Positions 1 through 11,594 are shown, counted from the stretch's first letter. The stretch is 64,000 nt of DNA from Shewanella algidipiscicola (GCF_003605125.1 NZ_QPQT01000006.1:124001-188000); one strand, 5' to 3'. Made by a program: numbers and translations. Notes: generated by a model not told the origin, from the letters alone.

Positions 1-91
1 TGGCGGAGAGATAGGGATTTGAACCCTAGATGGGCTATAAACCCATGCCGGTTTTCAAGACCGGTGCATTCGACCACTCTGCCATCTCTCC
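1..91 (-). tRNA. tRNA-Ser (UGA)
   Basis: Read on the minus strand this is a complete class II tRNA with a long variable arm, anticodon TGA in the loop CTTGAAA, a TTCAAATCC T-loop and an encoded 3' CCA at the window edge. The acceptor stem GGAGAGA pairs with TCTCTCC. It decodes UCA-type serine codons. A promoter with good -35 and -10 boxes lies just upstream. Confidence 0.97.
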
Positions 92-102
92 GAACGCTGC
101 GA

Positions 103-131
103 ATAATATAGTGCTCTTTAATCGATGTAAA
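103..131 (-). promoter_or_regulatory. Promoter of tRNA-Ser
   Basis: On the minus strand a TTTACA -35 box and a TATTAT -10 box are separated by 17 bases. A GC-containing discriminator (TCGCAGCG) follows, typical of growth-rate-controlled stable RNA promoters. The distance to the tRNA 5' end suits a short leader. Seen in sequence; activity is inferred. Confidence 0.6.
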
Positions 132-242
132 GTAAAAATGATATTCGCGGCATCAACTGCTTAACTAACCATCAACTAAGGGCTATCACCTACTATCGTT
201 TTATTTTGAAAGCAGATGTTGCCCTTTCGAAGAAAAGGGCAA

Positions 243-1508
243 TTAATTTTCGTCGCTGTGGATACCAACACGCGAATTATCAGGCGCCGCCAGTTCTTTA
301 CTTAACTTTTTACTTAGCTGGCTCCAGCTATTTAAACGGCGCATTTTGTACCCTGCCAGCACACCAACTGATGACACGACAATCGCGATAGCGATAGTCA
401 CTTCAGCATGTATTGCCCATATCGCAACAATCGATGATGCGCCGAACGCTAAGCTTATCTGTAAAAAGTTCTGTAAGCCTGCCGCCTTGGCTGAGGCTTG
501 CTTAAAGACCTGCAGTGCACAATTAACCACAATAGGATAACAAGCACCATTAGCCGCTGCTAATACCGAGAAAATACCCAACAAAGGCCAAATGGTGTCA
601 GCCTGCATCACCAAGGTGCTAAACGCTATCCCGGCAACGCACATGCCAAACAGTAACAATAAAATGGTTAAGGTTTGCTCGGCACCGACTCGACGGATAA
701 GTACTTTGCTCATGTAACCACCTACTATAAACATGATAGTTTGAGGTATAAAGCTCAGGCCAATTTCAGTGGCTTGGTAACCGTGTTGCTCCATAGTGAT
801 CGGCCACAGCGTCAGATACGAGAAGAACGCCGCAGAGCAAGCGCCAAATATTAATACGTTACCCAAGTATTGTGGACTCTTAAGCATATCAAGATAACTG
901 ACACCCACCTTTTGAGGTGCTTCAGCATTACTTTCAACTTGCTCAGGTTTAACCCACATCATGGTTGCCAGCATCAACAACACAGTGAGGCCAGTTAATA
1001 GCATAAATATGCTGCGCCATTCGCTATGCTCTAATACGTAAGCGCCTAGTATGGGCGCTAACGCCGGTGATAGAGCCACCAAAGGCATAATATTACCAAA
1101 CATCTTTTGTGCTTCAGTCGCCTCATATTTATCGATAACGATGGCTTGCCAAATTACAGCAGCACTGCAGGCACCAATAGCCTGGAAGAAGCGACCAAGA
1201 TTAAACAGCCACATAGAATCACTCACCGCAACCATATAACTGGCACTGCCGAAGATCACCAACCCAAATAGTAGGCTGTTACGCTTACCAAAACGCTGCA
1301 CTAATGGTCCATACAACAATTGACCAATAGCTAAACCAGCTAAGAAAAAGGTCAATGAACTTGCCACATGGCTAGGGGTTGTTCCAAATGTTGCCTCAAT
1401 TGCTTTGAAAGCAGGTAAATACATATCAGTTGCAACAAAACCCAACATACTCAGCAACGCAAGATAGATAAAAAACAGCAATTTTGAGCATTTATTCATA
1501 AAATTCAT
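243..1508 (-). CDS. punC: Purine nucleoside MFS transporter PunC (Bcr/CflA type)
   Basis: A 421-residue inner-membrane protein of the major facilitator superfamily, DHA1 Bcr/CflA branch, with about 12 hydrophobic segments. The N-terminus has the family signature ATDMYLPAF (about residues 26-34), followed by the loop motif GPLVQRFGKR between helices 2 and 3. The stretch VLIFGACSAAFF and the whole length align by eye with E. coli PunC (formerly YdhC), reported to import purine nucleosides such as adenosine. The gene is divergent from punR, the same arrangement as in E. coli, which strengthens the assignment over a generic drug exporter. A PunR site is expected in the roughly 120-bp intergenic region but I could not pick one out. 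Confidence 0.85.
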   Translation of the reverse strand: MNFMNKCSKLLFFIYLALLSMLGFVATDMYLPAFKAIEATFGTTPSHVASSLTFFLAGLAIGQLLYGPLVQRFGKRNSLLFGLVIFGSASYMVAVSDSMWLFNLGRFFQAIGACSAAVIWQAIVIDKYEATEAQKMFGNIMPLVALSPALAPILGAYVLEHSEWRSIFMLLTGLTVLLMLATMMWVKPEQVESNAEAPQKVGVSYLDMLKSPQYLGNVLIFGACSAAFFSYLTLWPITMEQHGYQATEIGLSFIPQTIMFIVGGYMSKVLIRRVGAEQTLTILLLLFGMCVAGIAFSTLVMQADTIWPLLGIFSVLAAANGACYPIVVNCALQVFKQASAKAAGLQNFLQISLAFGASSIVAIWAIHAEVTIAIAIVVSSVGVLAGYKMRRLNSWSQLSKKLSKELAAPDNSRVGIHSDEN

Positions 1509-1626
1509 ACATTCACACTAATAACCAAATAACGAATCGCGGAGTGTAGATACTTGCTTATTGCTTGTGAAGCGTTTATTTTTGCTTACAGGTTTGAAAA
1601 ATTCTCACAGCAAGGACCTAAAGAGT

Positions 1627-2529
1627 ATGCTTTCAGAACAATCCATGAAACTTGTCGATATGGTGGCCCGCGCGGGCAGTTTTACCGCCGCGGCCAATAA
1701 GCTGCATAAAGTCCCTTCTGCTGTGAGTTACGCAGTTAAGCAAGTAGAAGAAGAGTTAGGTGTGGTGCTGTTTGAACGTCACCATCGCAGTGTCAGCTTA
1801 ACGCCTGCGGGCGAGCACTTTGTCAAACAAGCCCGCCAAGTGCTCACCAATATTGAAGCCTTAAAAGACAATACTAAACGGGTTGCTAATGGCTGGCAGC
1901 CGACATTATCTATCGCACTCGATAACATTGTAAGAGCCGACAAGATCAGTGTATTGATTGCTGATTTTTATCGCCATTTCGACAATGTCGAGCTGATCAT
2001 TCGCATTGAAGTGTTTAATGGGGTTTGGGAGTCTATTGCCACAGGTCGCAGCGATATTGCCATTGGCGCAACCACCGCCATCCCCGTTGGCGGCGATTAT
2101 CGCTTTAAAGATATGGGCCATATCGATTGGACCTTCTTGGTTAGTAAACATCACCCATTAGCAGCAATTGACCGCCCTTTACTTGACGATGAACTTAAGG
2201 CTTACCCTGCAATTTGTCTTGAAGATACCTCACGTGAGATCCCCAAACGCATGACCTGGCTGCTGGAAAATCAACGTCGCTTAGTCGTTCCCGATTGGAT
2301 ACGCGCAATTAACTGTTTCCGTGAAGGGTTAGGCATAGGGTACATGCCTAACCATTTTGCTGCGCCCTTTATTCAGGCGGGCGCGCTTATCGAAAAACAG
2401 TTAGAGAGGCCCAAGGCCCCTAGCCCGTGCTGCTTGGCTTGGAACGATGCCAATATGTCTCCGGCGATGGCGTGGGTATTGGATTACTTAGGCGACAGTG
2501 AAAAATTGCAACGAGATTGGTTTCATTAA
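1627..2529 (+). CDS. punR: LysR-type regulator PunR
   Basis: A 300-residue LysR-family transcription factor. The N-terminal winged helix-turn-helix (about residues 5-65) contains GSFTAAANKLHKVPSAVSYAV; the rest is the periplasmic-binding-like effector domain. It matches E. coli PunR (YdhB) closely, including DFYRHFDNVEL, EVFNGVW and AIGATTAIPVGG. PunR activates punC in response to adenine or adenosine, and here it is divergent from punC. The reading frame is open upstream to a TTG at 1561, but family alignment begins at MLSEQSMKLVDMV, so the ATG at 1627 is taken as the start, with AAGGA upstream. No terminator is obvious after the gene. Confidence 0.87.
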   Translation: MLSEQSMKLVDMVARAGSFTAAANKLHKVPSAVSYAVKQVEEELGVVLFERHHRSVSLTPAGEHFVKQARQVLTNIEALKDNTKRVANGWQPTLSIALDNIVRADKISVLIADFYRHFDNVELIIRIEVFNGVWESIATGRSDIAIGATTAIPVGGDYRFKDMGHIDWTFLVSKHHPLAAIDRPLLDDELKAYPAICLEDTSREIPKRMTWLLENQRRLVVPDWIRAINCFREGLGIGYMPNHFAAPFIQAGALIEKQLERPKAPSPCCLAWNDANMSPAMAWVLDYLGDSEKLQRDWFH

Positions 2530-2756
2530 TCATTTAGCATCAATCAATTAGTATAAATCGATGACTAGCGCTTTTACCTCAGCGCTGGCTCAGGTATGAT
2601 TTAGCCATGGACATTGACTAGCGTAAAATTCTATTCATTTAATGGAACTGTTGAATATGAATGAACTCAAATGATTATTGCCACTTTATACTATTGAGTC
2701 ACTCTGATTAAGCAATAACGCTAAGCAAAAGTTATTTCGGGTCACTGGAGAAAAAG

Positions 2757-3416
2757 ATGACACAAGAAACACTGTACGCAGGACATGCTTCGACAGAAGT
2801 TGTTAATAAACTGCTTAAAAATACCTATATGCTATTGTCGATGACACTCGCATTCTCTGCATTATGTGCCGGCCTTGCAATGGCGATGCAGATTGGGCCT
2901 ATGATGTCATTGGGATTATCCCTTGGCGGGCTAGTACTGTTATTTGTCACATTAAGAAAAGCCGAAACCGCTGCAGGACTCTTTTGGGTGTTTGCATTTA
3001 CAGGCATGGAAGGTGCGTCTTTAGGCTATATACTTAACCACTATGCGGGTATGGCGAACGGCCCACAGCTGATCATGCAGGCCTTAGGCTTAACCTCAGT
3101 GGTGTTTATCGCTCTGTCAGGTTATGCCCTAACCACGAAAAAAGATTTTTCATTTATGCGTGGCTTTTTAATTGCCGGTTTGGTGATTGCAATCGTTGCG
3201 GGTATCGCCAATATCTTTATTGGTAGTGGCACCGTATTTATGGCGCTGAACGCGGGTGTCGCATTATTGATGACAGGATTCATTTTATATGATACCAGCC
3301 GCATCGTTAACGGCGGTGAAACCAACTATATTCGCGCGACTATCTCGCTATACTTGGATTTCTTAAACTTATTTATCTCTATCCTGCATCTAATGGGGAT
3401 TGGCGGCGACGATTAA
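2757..3416 (+). CDS. yccA: Bax inhibitor-1/YccA family inner-membrane protein
   Basis: A 219-residue, seven-helix membrane protein of the BI-1/YccA (UPF0005) family. Hydrophobic helices run almost end to end. The conserved family features are GYALTTKKDFSFM near residue 125 and the C-terminal YLDFLNLFISILHLMGI. In E. coli YccA interacts with FtsH and slows its degradation of membrane proteins. In both E. coli and here it sits beside tus sulfur-relay genes, a conserved neighbourhood. The start has GGAG eight bases upstream (CTGGAGAAAAAGATG). A strong terminator at 3488-3513 separates it from tusD. Confidence 0.9.
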   Translation: MTQETLYAGHASTEVVNKLLKNTYMLLSMTLAFSALCAGLAMAMQIGPMMSLGLSLGGLVLLFVTLRKAETAAGLFWVFAFTGMEGASLGYILNHYAGMANGPQLIMQALGLTSVVFIALSGYALTTKKDFSFMRGFLIAGLVIAIVAGIANIFIGSGTVFMALNAGVALLMTGFILYDTSRIVNGGETNYIRATISLYLDFLNLFISILHLMGIGGDD

Positions 3417-3487
3417 TTTACCGCTTAGCCCCTGTCCCTAAAGGACTTCGCGTCTGTTTGGGATACAGGGATAAATTGCGATAGAAT

Positions 3488-3513
3488 AGCTCCCAATTAT
3501 GGGAGCTTTTTTT
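3488..3513 (+). terminator. Rho-independent terminator after yccA
   Basis: Perfect 7-bp stem AGCTCCC/GGGAGCT with a 6-base loop followed by a run of T. It lies between yccA and tusD. It also overlaps the upstream extension of the tusD frame, supporting the downstream tusD start at 3541. Confidence 0.8.
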
Positions 3514-3540
3514 GCTCCATTATTGGGATTATTGGTCTTC

Positions 3541-3930
3541 ATGAGTAAAATTTTAATTCAAGTCAATCAACCCGCCTACGGTCAAAACACCAGTTTTAAA
3601 GCATTGTGCTTTGCCAAGGCGGCTATCGCTGAAGGTCATGAGATCCTTCGGGTATTCTTTTATCAAGATGGCGTATTATCAACCAACAGTTTAAATAGCC
3701 CCGCTTCTGACGAATTCGACCTCACTAAGGCTTGGATAGCATTGGGGCAACAACATAATGTCGCTTTAATTAATTGTGTCTCGGCCGCATTAAGACGCGG
3801 CGTGTTATCGCAAACAGAAGCCAGCGAACAACAACTTACCCATTGGAACTGTGATAACCCTTTTGTTATGGGCGGTTTGGGTGAATTGGTTACTGGTATA
3901 GAACAGGCTGATAGAGTGGTCTGTTTTTAG
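3541..3930 (+). CDS. tusD: Sulfurtransferase complex subunit TusD
   Basis: A 129-residue DsrE-fold protein. TusD accepts persulfide sulfur from TusA and, within the TusBCD heterohexamer, passes it via TusE to MnmA for 2-thiolation of uridine 34 in tRNA-Lys, -Glu and -Gln. The catalytic cysteine lies in INCVSAALRRGV near residue 78, as in E. coli Cys78. The C-terminal VMGGLGELVTGIEQADRVV is also conserved. The frame is open further 5', but that stretch covers the yccA terminator, and the family begins at MSKILIQV. First gene of tusDCBE; tusC follows after 19 bases. Confidence 0.93.
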   Translation: MSKILIQVNQPAYGQNTSFKALCFAKAAIAEGHEILRVFFYQDGVLSTNSLNSPASDEFDLTKAWIALGQQHNVALINCVSAALRRGVLSQTEASEQQLTHWNCDNPFVMGGLGELVTGIEQADRVVCF

Positions 3931-3949
3931 CGTCTCTTGTAGGAACATC

Positions 3950-4306
3950 ATGAAAAAAATCACCGTAGTGTTTCGCCATGCCCCTCATGGCAGTGCCAGT
4001 AGCCGTGAAGGGCTTGATTTTGCGCTGCTTAGCGCCAGTTTTGAACAACAAGTCACCTTAATATTTGTCGATGATGGTGTGCTCAATCTGCTTGCTAATC
4101 AACAGCCAGCACAAATTGGTTGCCGTGATTATATTGCAACCTTTAAGGCCCTGCCCCTCTATGATATTGAGCAAGTGTTTGTTTGCCAGCAGTCATTACA
4201 AGCTAGAACACTCAACCTTGAGCACTGTGCGATAACGGTCGAGCCACTAGAGCCAGAGGCGATAACCGCGCAATTACAGCTAGCCGATGAGGTGTTTGTA
4301 TACTAA
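3950..4306 (+). CDS. tusC: Sulfurtransferase complex subunit TusC
   Basis: A 118-residue DsrF-like subunit of the cytoplasmic TusBCD complex in the tRNA 2-thiouridine sulfur relay. It starts MKKITVVFRHAPHGSASSREGLDFAL, the typical N-terminus of the family, and ends in ADEVFVY. TusC has a structural role, with the same fold as TusD but no catalytic cysteine. The start has AGGA about eight bases upstream (GTAGGAACATCATG). Its stop overlaps the tusB start by one base, so translational coupling is likely. Confidence 0.93.
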   Translation: MKKITVVFRHAPHGSASSREGLDFALLSASFEQQVTLIFVDDGVLNLLANQQPAQIGCRDYIATFKALPLYDIEQVFVCQQSLQARTLNLEHCAITVEPLEPEAITAQLQLADEVFVY

Positions 4307-4578
4307 TGATATTACATATTATTCAAGCAGATGATACTGCGCTAACCACATGTTTGCGCTATATGGCTGAGCAAGATACCCTGCTGTTATGTGGCGATGC
4401 CGTTAATCTTTTGCTGCAGGTGAAGTGGCAACAAGCGTTAGCACAGCGGAACGTATTGCTGCTGCAAGATGATGTCGAAGCTCGTGGACTTGGTGACCTG
4501 CTGGCCAATTACTGCGGCATTACTCAACAAGGGTTTGTGCAACAAACATTGCTTAATTCAAAGGTGATAACCTGGTGA
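4306..4578 (+). CDS. tusB: Sulfurtransferase complex subunit TusB
   Basis: A 90-residue DsrH-like protein and third subunit of TusBCD. The start MILHIIQ and the motif [11 protein letters not shown] are typical. It shares one base with the end of tusC and four bases with the start of tusE, so the four genes form one tightly coupled operon. The small size is normal for the family (E. coli 95 residues). Confidence 0.9.
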   Translation: MILHIIQADDTALTTCLRYMAEQDTLLLCGDAVNLLLQVKWQQALAQRNVLLLQDDVEARGLGDLLANYCGITQQGFVQQTLLNSKVITW

Positions 4579-4910
4579 ACTACATACAATATCAAGCTGA
4601 AAAAATTGAAACTGATGCTCAAGGGTACCTTAAAAATGTCAACGATTGGCATGAGGAGCTGGCCAAGGTTATTGCCGCGGGTGAGAATATAGAACTCACT
4701 CCAGCCCATTGGGAGGTGATACATTTTGTGCGCAATTTTTATTTAGAATACAACACCAGCCCAGCAATACGAGTATTAGTTAAGGCCATTGGTCAGGCGC
4801 TCGGCGCCGAAAAAGGCAACTCTAAATATCTTTACACCCTATTTCCGGTGGGGCCAGCCAAGCAAGCGACTAAGATAGCAGGCCTGCCAAAACCGGCAAA
4901 ATGTATTTAA
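4575..4910 (+). CDS. tusE: Sulfur carrier TusE (DsrC family)
   Basis: A 111-residue DsrC/TusE protein. It receives persulfide sulfur from TusD and delivers it to MnmA on tRNA. The family signature is a flexible C-terminal arm with a penultimate cysteine, seen here as GLPKPAKCI. Other conserved parts are [26 protein letters not shown] and NTSPAIRVL. The start codon is GTG, overlapping the TGA of tusB (GTGA), a classic coupled junction. It is the last gene of tusDCBE and is followed by a bidirectional terminator. Confidence 0.94.
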   Translation: MNYIQYQAEKIETDAQGYLKNVNDWHEELAKVIAAGENIELTPAHWEVIHFVRNFYLEYNTSPAIRVLVKAIGQALGAEKGNSKYLYTLFPVGPAKQATKIAGLPKPAKCI

Positions 4911-5009
4911 CCAAACGGCATCGACCCTTGATGCAGTTAAAACTCAGTCATGGTGCCAGTGATGACCAATAAGCAATAGCCCATAAGCATTAATGCCTTG
5001 ATTCAATAC

Positions 5010-5038
5010 AAAAAAGCCTAGCATCGCTAGGCTTTTTT
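5010..5038. terminator. Bidirectional terminator between tusE and the serS cluster
   Basis: A 12-bp stem of AAAAAGCCTAGC and its complement around a 3-base loop gives T-runs on both strands. It serves tusE on the plus strand and the small ORF/serS transcript on the minus strand; the small ORF stop codon ends two bases away. Confidence 0.85.
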
Positions 5039-5039
5039 A

Positions 5040-5159
5040 TTACAGGTTTTTTAATATCAACAAGACTGCTTTACCAAATGTAGCTAGCATGACGCCAACG
5101 AAAATACAGATAATGACTACATAGGTCAGCCACTGAAACGAGTGCCTACCGTTATCCAT
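5040..5159 (-). CDS. Predicted small membrane protein, 39 residues
   Basis: An unrecognised 39-codon ORF, sequence beginning MDNGRHSFQWLTYVVIICIF. One clear transmembrane helix covers about residues 10-30; a polar N-terminus and a lysine/asparagine-containing C-terminus flank it. It starts 21 bases after the serS stop on the same strand. An AGAG purine stretch lies about 12 bases upstream of the ATG. It ends right at the terminator, as expected for the last gene of the serS transcript. No family assignment is offered; conservation next to serS in related genomes would settle whether it is real. Confidence 0.55.
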   Translation of the reverse strand: MDNGRHSFQWLTYVVIICIFVGVMLATFGKAVLLILKNL

Positions 5160-5180
5160 TAAGTCTATGTTCTCTAAGCG

Positions 5181-6479
<1,299 letters not shown>

Positions 6480-6486
6480 TTAATAG

Positions 6487-6861
6487 TTAAATGCGAGAAA
6501 AAACCAATTGCTGCCCTATGTAAACCATGAAAAGGCATAGACAAAGGTTCAGAGCGATATTAATAAAAGCTTTCAACCACTGGCCTTGTTGAATTAACAG
6601 CAAGGTTTCATTGGAAAAGGTTGAAAATGTTGTCAGCGCCCCTAATAGACCTACCGCCACGAGAGCTTTCATTTCCGGACTGACATCACTGACTTGACCG
6701 AGCGCATAAATCACGCCCATCAAAAATGAGCCAAGGGTATTAACGACCAGTGTACCAAAAGGAAATGCTGAGCCAAATACCTGAATCATCAATATTGAGA
6801 TAAGATAACGAAAAACCGCCCCTATTGAGCCCCCTATTGCAACAAACAGTAGATTACTCAT
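6487..6861 (-). CDS. crcB: Fluoride channel FluC/CrcB
   Basis: A 124-residue, four-helix membrane protein that exports fluoride as a dual-topology dimer. Family motifs are complete: [11 protein letters not shown] (about 10-20), [17 protein letters not shown] (about 34-50) with the pore asparagine, and [15 protein letters not shown] (about 73-87) with the phenylalanine and threonine residues that line the pore. It overlaps the end of rarA by eight bases, so it is translated from the rarA-serS transcript. No fluoride riboswitch is visible here. Confidence 0.94.
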   Translation of the reverse strand: MSNLLFVAIGGSIGAVFRYLISILMIQVFGSAFPFGTLVVNTLGSFLMGVIYALGQVSDVSPEMKALVAVGLLGALTTFSTFSNETLLLIQQGQWLKAFINIALNLCLCLFMVYIGQQLVFSRI

Positions 6862-8185
6862 ACCGTTTCAACTCACTTTGGCTGTCGAGCTGAGCTAATA
6901 ATTCGAGTTTAGCCTTAATGCGCTTTTCAAACCCATGCTCGGTTGGGTAATAAAAACGACTATGAGCTAACTCTTCAGGGAAATAGCATTCACCACTGGC
7001 ATAGGATTGCGGCTCGTCATGAGCATAACGATAGCCTTCACCTAAACCAATATCGGCCATCAATTGTGTCGGCGCATTACGCAGATGGTTAGGCACTGGG
7101 GCCTGACCAGTTTCACGCGCCAAGGCTCGGGCAGCTTTAAAGGCGGTGTAAACCGCGTTGCTTTTGGGCGCACTGGCTAAATACACTATGGCTTGGGCTA
7201 TAGCACGTTCACCTTCAGAGGGGCCTACTCGATGAAAACAGTCCCAAGCATTAAGCGCCACCGTCATTGCCACCGGATCGGCATTGCCGATATCTTCAGA
7301 GGCGATGGCTAGCAATCGTCTGGCGATATAGAGAGGATCGCAGCCGCCTTCAAGCATGCGGCAAAACCAATACAGCGCCGCATCGGGCGCAGAGCCGCGA
7401 ATCGATTTATGCACCGCTGAAATAAGGTCATAATATTGATCGCCATTTTTATCGAACCCAGCCAATTGCTGACCCGCCACATCGATTAACAGCGTTTCAT
7501 TAAAATATTCGCCATCGGCAATCATGTCGCTCATTAACTCAACAAGGTTTAGCGCTTTACGCGCATCTCCTTCGCAGAGCGCAGCTAACTTTGTCGCCAC
7601 CGCATCGGGCATATGTAACTGACGTTTACCTAAGCCACGCTGCTCATCATGCAGCGCCTGTTGCACTATGGCTTTGATCTCATCATCGGTTAAGCGTTTA
7701 ATTAAATAAACTCGCGCCCGTGATAAGAGTGCGTTATTAATTTCAAACGAGGGGTTCTCGGTGGTGGCGCCGATAAAAATCACCGTACCATCTTCAATAA
7801 AAGGCAAAAAGGCATCTTGCTGGCTCTTATTAAAGCGATGCACCTCATCAACAAATAACAAGGTGCGCTGCCCACGAGACTGGGCGACATTTTTAGCATG
7901 CTCGATGGCGGTGCGGATCTCTTTAACGCCAGAGGTGACCGCGGAGATCCGCTCGACATGGGCGTTAGTGTACTTGGCAATCAACTCAGCTAAGGTTGTT
8001 TTGCCTGTACCGGGTGGGCCCCACAACATCATGGAATGAGTTCGACCCGCCTCAAGCGCTTTACGCAGCGGTTTGCCAGCATCGAGCAGATGACCTTGGC
8101 CAATATATTGCTCTATGGTTTCTGGACGCATTCTGGCCGCAAGTGGCCTAAAGTCAGGGGCGAAATCGAAGGTTAGCGTTGACAC
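6854..8185 (-). CDS. rarA: Replication-associated recombination protein RarA (MgsA)
   Basis: A 443-residue AAA+ ATPase related to clamp-loader subunits and eukaryotic WRNIP1, acting at stalled replication forks. The Walker A motif is [13 protein letters not shown] (about 54-66) and Walker B is [20 protein letters not shown] (about 108-127). The sensor-1 region GATTENPSF follows. The C-terminal tetramerisation domain is the MgsA_C type. It starts nine bases after lolA and overlaps crcB, as in E. coli where lolA-rarA-serS is also contiguous. Confidence 0.95.
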   Translation of the reverse strand: MSTLTFDFAPDFRPLAARMRPETIEQYIGQGHLLDAGKPLRKALEAGRTHSMMLWGPPGTGKTTLAELIAKYTNAHVERISAVTSGVKEIRTAIEHAKNVAQSRGQRTLLFVDEVHRFNKSQQDAFLPFIEDGTVIFIGATTENPSFEINNALLSRARVYLIKRLTDDEIKAIVQQALHDEQRGLGKRQLHMPDAVATKLAALCEGDARKALNLVELMSDMIADGEYFNETLLIDVAGQQLAGFDKNGDQYYDLISAVHKSIRGSAPDAALYWFCRMLEGGCDPLYIARRLLAIASEDIGNADPVAMTVALNAWDCFHRVGPSEGERAIAQAIVYLASAPKSNAVYTAFKAARALARETGQAPVPNHLRNAPTQLMADIGLGEGYRYAHDEPQSYASGECYFPEELAHSRFYYPTEHGFEKRIKAKLELLAQLDSQSELKRYE

Positions 8186-8193
8186 AAGCTTGC

Positions 8194-8823
8194 CTACTTA
8201 ACCGCTTTTAAGCGTTGATCGTCAATATCCACGCCTTCGGGAACGGTAAATTTAAACAGGCTCTTGTCGACATCAGCCAGCGTCGCTTGCTCTGACAAGT
8301 TAAACTCGCTGAGATTCCCTTGCTGATCTTCAAGCTTCATGGTTTGTAAACTGCTGGCGTTAAAACACACTTCAACCTTGGCGACCCCAGCATCGACATC
8401 TTTAGGCGCTATGGAGTAACAGTTGTCAGCTTGGGTGACCTGATATTGTTGCCAAGTATAATCATCACGGTGAACCAATAAGGCGATAGGAGACGCCTCA
8501 ATAGCCTGATTTAAATCAAGTACTGACACCTCTTCTGCAAACGGATTGTAAATCCACACATCCTGGCCATCAGCCACAATGAGAGATTCATCTGGTGAAG
8601 TTAAATGCCAATAAAATTGATTAGGCACAGCAAGGGCAAATGTCCCCTCGCCCTGCTGAATAACCTTACCATTAATGTCGGTAACGGTTTGGCTAAATTG
8701 GGCTTTTAAACTGTTTAAATCGCTTAGCTTTTGCTTTAAAGAGGCCGCATCATCGGCACTGGCCTGCGCAGTAAACAGCAAAGGGAAGCTTAAAGCGAGT
8801 AACGCAATTCGAGTCAACATCAT
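8194..8823 (-). CDS. lolA: Outer-membrane lipoprotein carrier protein LolA
   Basis: A 209-residue periplasmic chaperone. It takes lipoproteins from LolCDE in the inner membrane to LolB in the outer membrane. A signal peptide is evident (hydrophobic core [10 protein letters not shown], cleavage after AQASA near residue 23). The mature start [20 protein letters not shown] and the repeated [18 protein letters not shown] and FNLSEQ segments match LolA. Two adjacent ATGs are possible starts, three bases apart. It lies downstream of ftsK as in E. coli. Confidence 0.93.
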   Translation of the reverse strand: MMLTRIALLALSFPLLFTAQASADDAASLKQKLSDLNSLKAQFSQTVTDINGKVIQQGEGTFALAVPNQFYWHLTSPDESLIVADGQDVWIYNPFAEEVSVLDLNQAIEASPIALLVHRDDYTWQQYQVTQADNCYSIAPKDVDAGVAKVEVCFNASSLQTMKLEDQQGNLSEFNLSEQATLADVDKSLFKFTVPEGVDIDDQRLKAVK

Positions 8824-8890
8824 GATTTTCTGTTCCTATTTATGTCTAAAGCGCAAAAGTCGAACAACGGTATTTATTGGCAAAGATAAG

Positions 8891-11428
8891 TTAATACACT
8901 TTAGGTGGAGGCGGCGCTAATACCTCTCGGTTACCATTGTGTCCTTGAGAGCTCACCACACCTTGCGCCTCCATCTGCTCGATAATACGCGCAGCACGGT
9001 TATAACCAATCTTAAATTTACGTTGAACACTAGAGATAGAGCCGCGGCGTGTTTCGGTAACAAAGGCAACGGCATCGTCATAAAGCGCATCGGTATCTTC
9101 ATCGCTTTCAGCTGCTTCGCCAGGCAACAATACTTGTTCACCTTCCGCTGAGCCCTGTAAAATTTCATCAATATATTGTGGCTTACCGCGGCGGTGCCAA
9201 TCGGCAACAACCGCATGGACTTCATGATCGTCAATAAATGCACCATGCACCCGATTAGGCACACTTGTTCCTGGTGGCAAGTAAAGCATATCACCCATAC
9301 CAAGCAAGGCTTCAGCACCTTGCTGATCGAGAATAGTACGCGAGTCGATGCGTGATGACACTTGGAACGCCATACGTGTTGGAATATTGGCTTTAATTAA
9401 ACCCGTTATCACATCGACTGAAGGGCGCTGAGTCGCTAAAATTAAGTGGATCCCTGCAGCACGCGCTTTCTGAGCGATACGAGCGATAAGTTCTTCCACT
9501 TTTTTACCGACAATCATCATCATATCGGCAAATTCGTCCACAACCACCACAATTGAAGGCAGCTTATCCAGTTCGGGAGCTTGCTCTTCCATGCTATCTT
9601 GCGAGCGCCATAGCGGATCGGTTATCACCTCGCCTCGCGCCTTAGCCTCTTTAATTTTAGCATTATAGCCCTTGAGATTACGCACCCCGAGTGCGGACAT
9701 CAACTTATAACGACGCTCCATCTCACCGACACACCAGCGCAGGGCATTGGCCGCCTCCTTCATGTCCGTCACCACTTCACACAGTAAATGGGGAATGCCT
9801 TCGTAGACAGACAATTCGAGCATTTTAGGGTCAATCATAATAAAACGTACATCGTCTGGGCCAGACTTATATAACAAGCTGGTGATCATCACATTGACCC
9901 CGACCGACTTACCCGACCCCGTGGTACCTGCCACCAATAAATGAGGCATTTTACCCAAATCAACGACAACGGGTTCACCCGCAATATCTTGCCCAAGTAC
10001 CATACTTAAATGTGATTGACTCTCGGCAAAGGCTTTGCTGTCCAAAACATCACGCATAAATACGGTTTCGCGGAACTTATTGGGCAATTCAAGCCCCACA
10101 TAGGCTTTACCCGGGATGACCTCGACAACACGCACACTTTCAGCTAGCAGAGAACGGGCCAAATCTTTCGATAAGTTGGTAATTTTAGACGCTTTAACCC
10201 CTGGAGCGAGCTCTAATTCAAAGCGAGTCACCACTGGCCCAGGGAAAACACCGACGACATTGGCGACAATATTAAAATCGGCAAGCTTAACTTCAACCAG
10301 CCTCGCCACTTGCTCCAACTCTTCAGGGCTTATAGGATTGGCTTTGCGATTAGGTACATCCAGTAATGAGATGTCGGGTAATGGCGTGCTGGGTTTAGTG
10401 GGTTGTGCACTATCGCCGCCGGGAAGGACAACAACACCATCCACTATTTTAGCTTTCTCAGTTTCGTGCTTACGCTTAGCAGCAACCACTGCGCCCGTTG
10501 AATGCTTGGCATCAAAATCTATCTCATCATCAAGGTCACTGTTGATTGACGGCGCTATTTGGCTCAATTTCGCGTTATTCGGTTTCTCTTTGGTATGTAA
10601 TGACGCTGCGTCATCCACATCGGCACTAATATGAGCCATATCGATAATACTGTCGTTATCACTCACAGACCGATCACCTAAGCGATCATCTTGATCATCC
10701 TCAAGATCTTCAGCGCCAAACGCATCTTCATGACGTTGGCGGCGCTGTTCTTTAAACCGATTCACTACAGACATAAAGCCTTTAGTATCATCCGTTTCAG
10801 GTGCACTAGAGAACTTTTCTGGAATCGTTTTTAATTGACTAAAACACCAAATAGTGCCATAGCCGATAGCATCAATAATGGTTAACCAGCTCACTCCTGT
10901 GAGTAAGGTAAAACCTGCGCCGACAAAGCAAAGTAACAGTAAGGTAGTACCGAGTTGGTTGAAATAAGGCAACATGGCACTGCCGATCACATCACCCGAT
11001 ACTCCGCCTGCAGAAAACTCATAAATATCGTTCGCATTCATACTTGCGAGTGCCGCAAGGCTAAACATGATCAACAAAAAACCGATAAGCCGAAGGCCAA
11101 CCGAGAAGTAATCGATCTCGAGGAGTTTATGGATACGTTTAAAAAGCAACCAGCCCGTTAAAGCGATTATCACCGGAATAATATAGGCTGTATAGCCAAA
11201 AAAATAGAATAATACATCGGCCAGCCAAGCCCCTACCGCACCGGTAAGGTTCTTAATCTCACCATCGAAATGTGACTGGCTCCATCCGGGATCGGATGAA
11301 TGAAAGCTGCTTAATGCCAGTAGAATAAATGTCGCCACCATACAGCAAAAAATCAGTCCACCTTCTAGTAGACGCTGTATGCCACTGAGTGTTTTTACAC
11401 TATTTCCCTTAGACAAACGAAAACCCAT
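8891..11428 (-). CDS. ftsK: DNA translocase FtsK
   Basis: An 845-residue divisome protein that anchors at the septum, pumps DNA toward dif and activates XerCD. Four to five N-terminal transmembrane helices span about residues 20-190. A charged, acidic linker of about 200 residues follows. The motor domain has Walker [13 protein letters not shown] near residue 500 and Walker [13 protein letters not shown] near 629. The C-terminal gamma winged helix ([22 protein letters not shown]) binds KOPS. The linker is far shorter than in E. coli (1329 residues). The frame is open 26 codons further upstream, but family similarity begins at MGFRLSKGN, so 11428 is chosen; no strong ribosome binding site settles it. 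Confidence 0.95.
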   Translation of the reverse strand: MGFRLSKGNSVKTLSGIQRLLEGGLIFCCMVATFILLALSSFHSSDPGWSQSHFDGEIKNLTGAVGAWLADVLFYFFGYTAYIIPVIIALTGWLLFKRIHKLLEIDYFSVGLRLIGFLLIMFSLAALASMNANDIYEFSAGGVSGDVIGSAMLPYFNQLGTTLLLLCFVGAGFTLLTGVSWLTIIDAIGYGTIWCFSQLKTIPEKFSSAPETDDTKGFMSVVNRFKEQRRQRHEDAFGAEDLEDDQDDRLGDRSVSDNDSIIDMAHISADVDDAASLHTKEKPNNAKLSQIAPSINSDLDDEIDFDAKHSTGAVVAAKRKHETEKAKIVDGVVVLPGGDSAQPTKPSTPLPDISLLDVPNRKANPISPEELEQVARLVEVKLADFNIVANVVGVFPGPVVTRFELELAPGVKASKITNLSKDLARSLLAESVRVVEVIPGKAYVGLELPNKFRETVFMRDVLDSKAFAESQSHLSMVLGQDIAGEPVVVDLGKMPHLLVAGTTGSGKSVGVNVMITSLLYKSGPDDVRFIMIDPKMLELSVYEGIPHLLCEVVTDMKEAANALRWCVGEMERRYKLMSALGVRNLKGYNAKIKEAKARGEVITDPLWRSQDSMEEQAPELDKLPSIVVVVDEFADMMMIVGKKVEELIARIAQKARAAGIHLILATQRPSVDVITGLIKANIPTRMAFQVSSRIDSRTILDQQGAEALLGMGDMLYLPPGTSVPNRVHGAFIDDHEVHAVVADWHRRGKPQYIDEILQGSAEGEQVLLPGEAAESDEDTDALYDDAVAFVTETRRGSISSVQRKFKIGYNRAARIIEQMEAQGVVSSQGHNGNREVLAPPPPKVY

Positions 11429-11550
11429 GATGCAAAAATAATAGGTAGCGCTAAGATACCAAAATAATCTACAAGGTGCAGCGTTTTCCCTGTTGATACA
11501 GCGCAATAGATGAGGATAATGGGGCTTGTTGATGAAATTATGTGCGGGAT

Positions 11551-11579
11551 AAAAAAAAGGAGCTTCAAAAGCCCCTTTT
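11551..11579 (-). terminator. Terminator of lrp
   Basis: On the minus strand a GGGGCTT/AAGCTCC stem (one G-U pair, loop TTG) is followed by eight T residues. It lies between lrp and ftsK and should end the lrp transcript. Confidence 0.75.
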
Positions 11580-11594
11580 GACGACTTAAAAGAT

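Noticed and set aside
219..242. Terminator after punC (TTGCCCTTT inverted repeat)
   Set aside because: The hairpin is real but overlaps the stop region and lacks a T-run on the minus strand, so I did not annotate it as a terminator.
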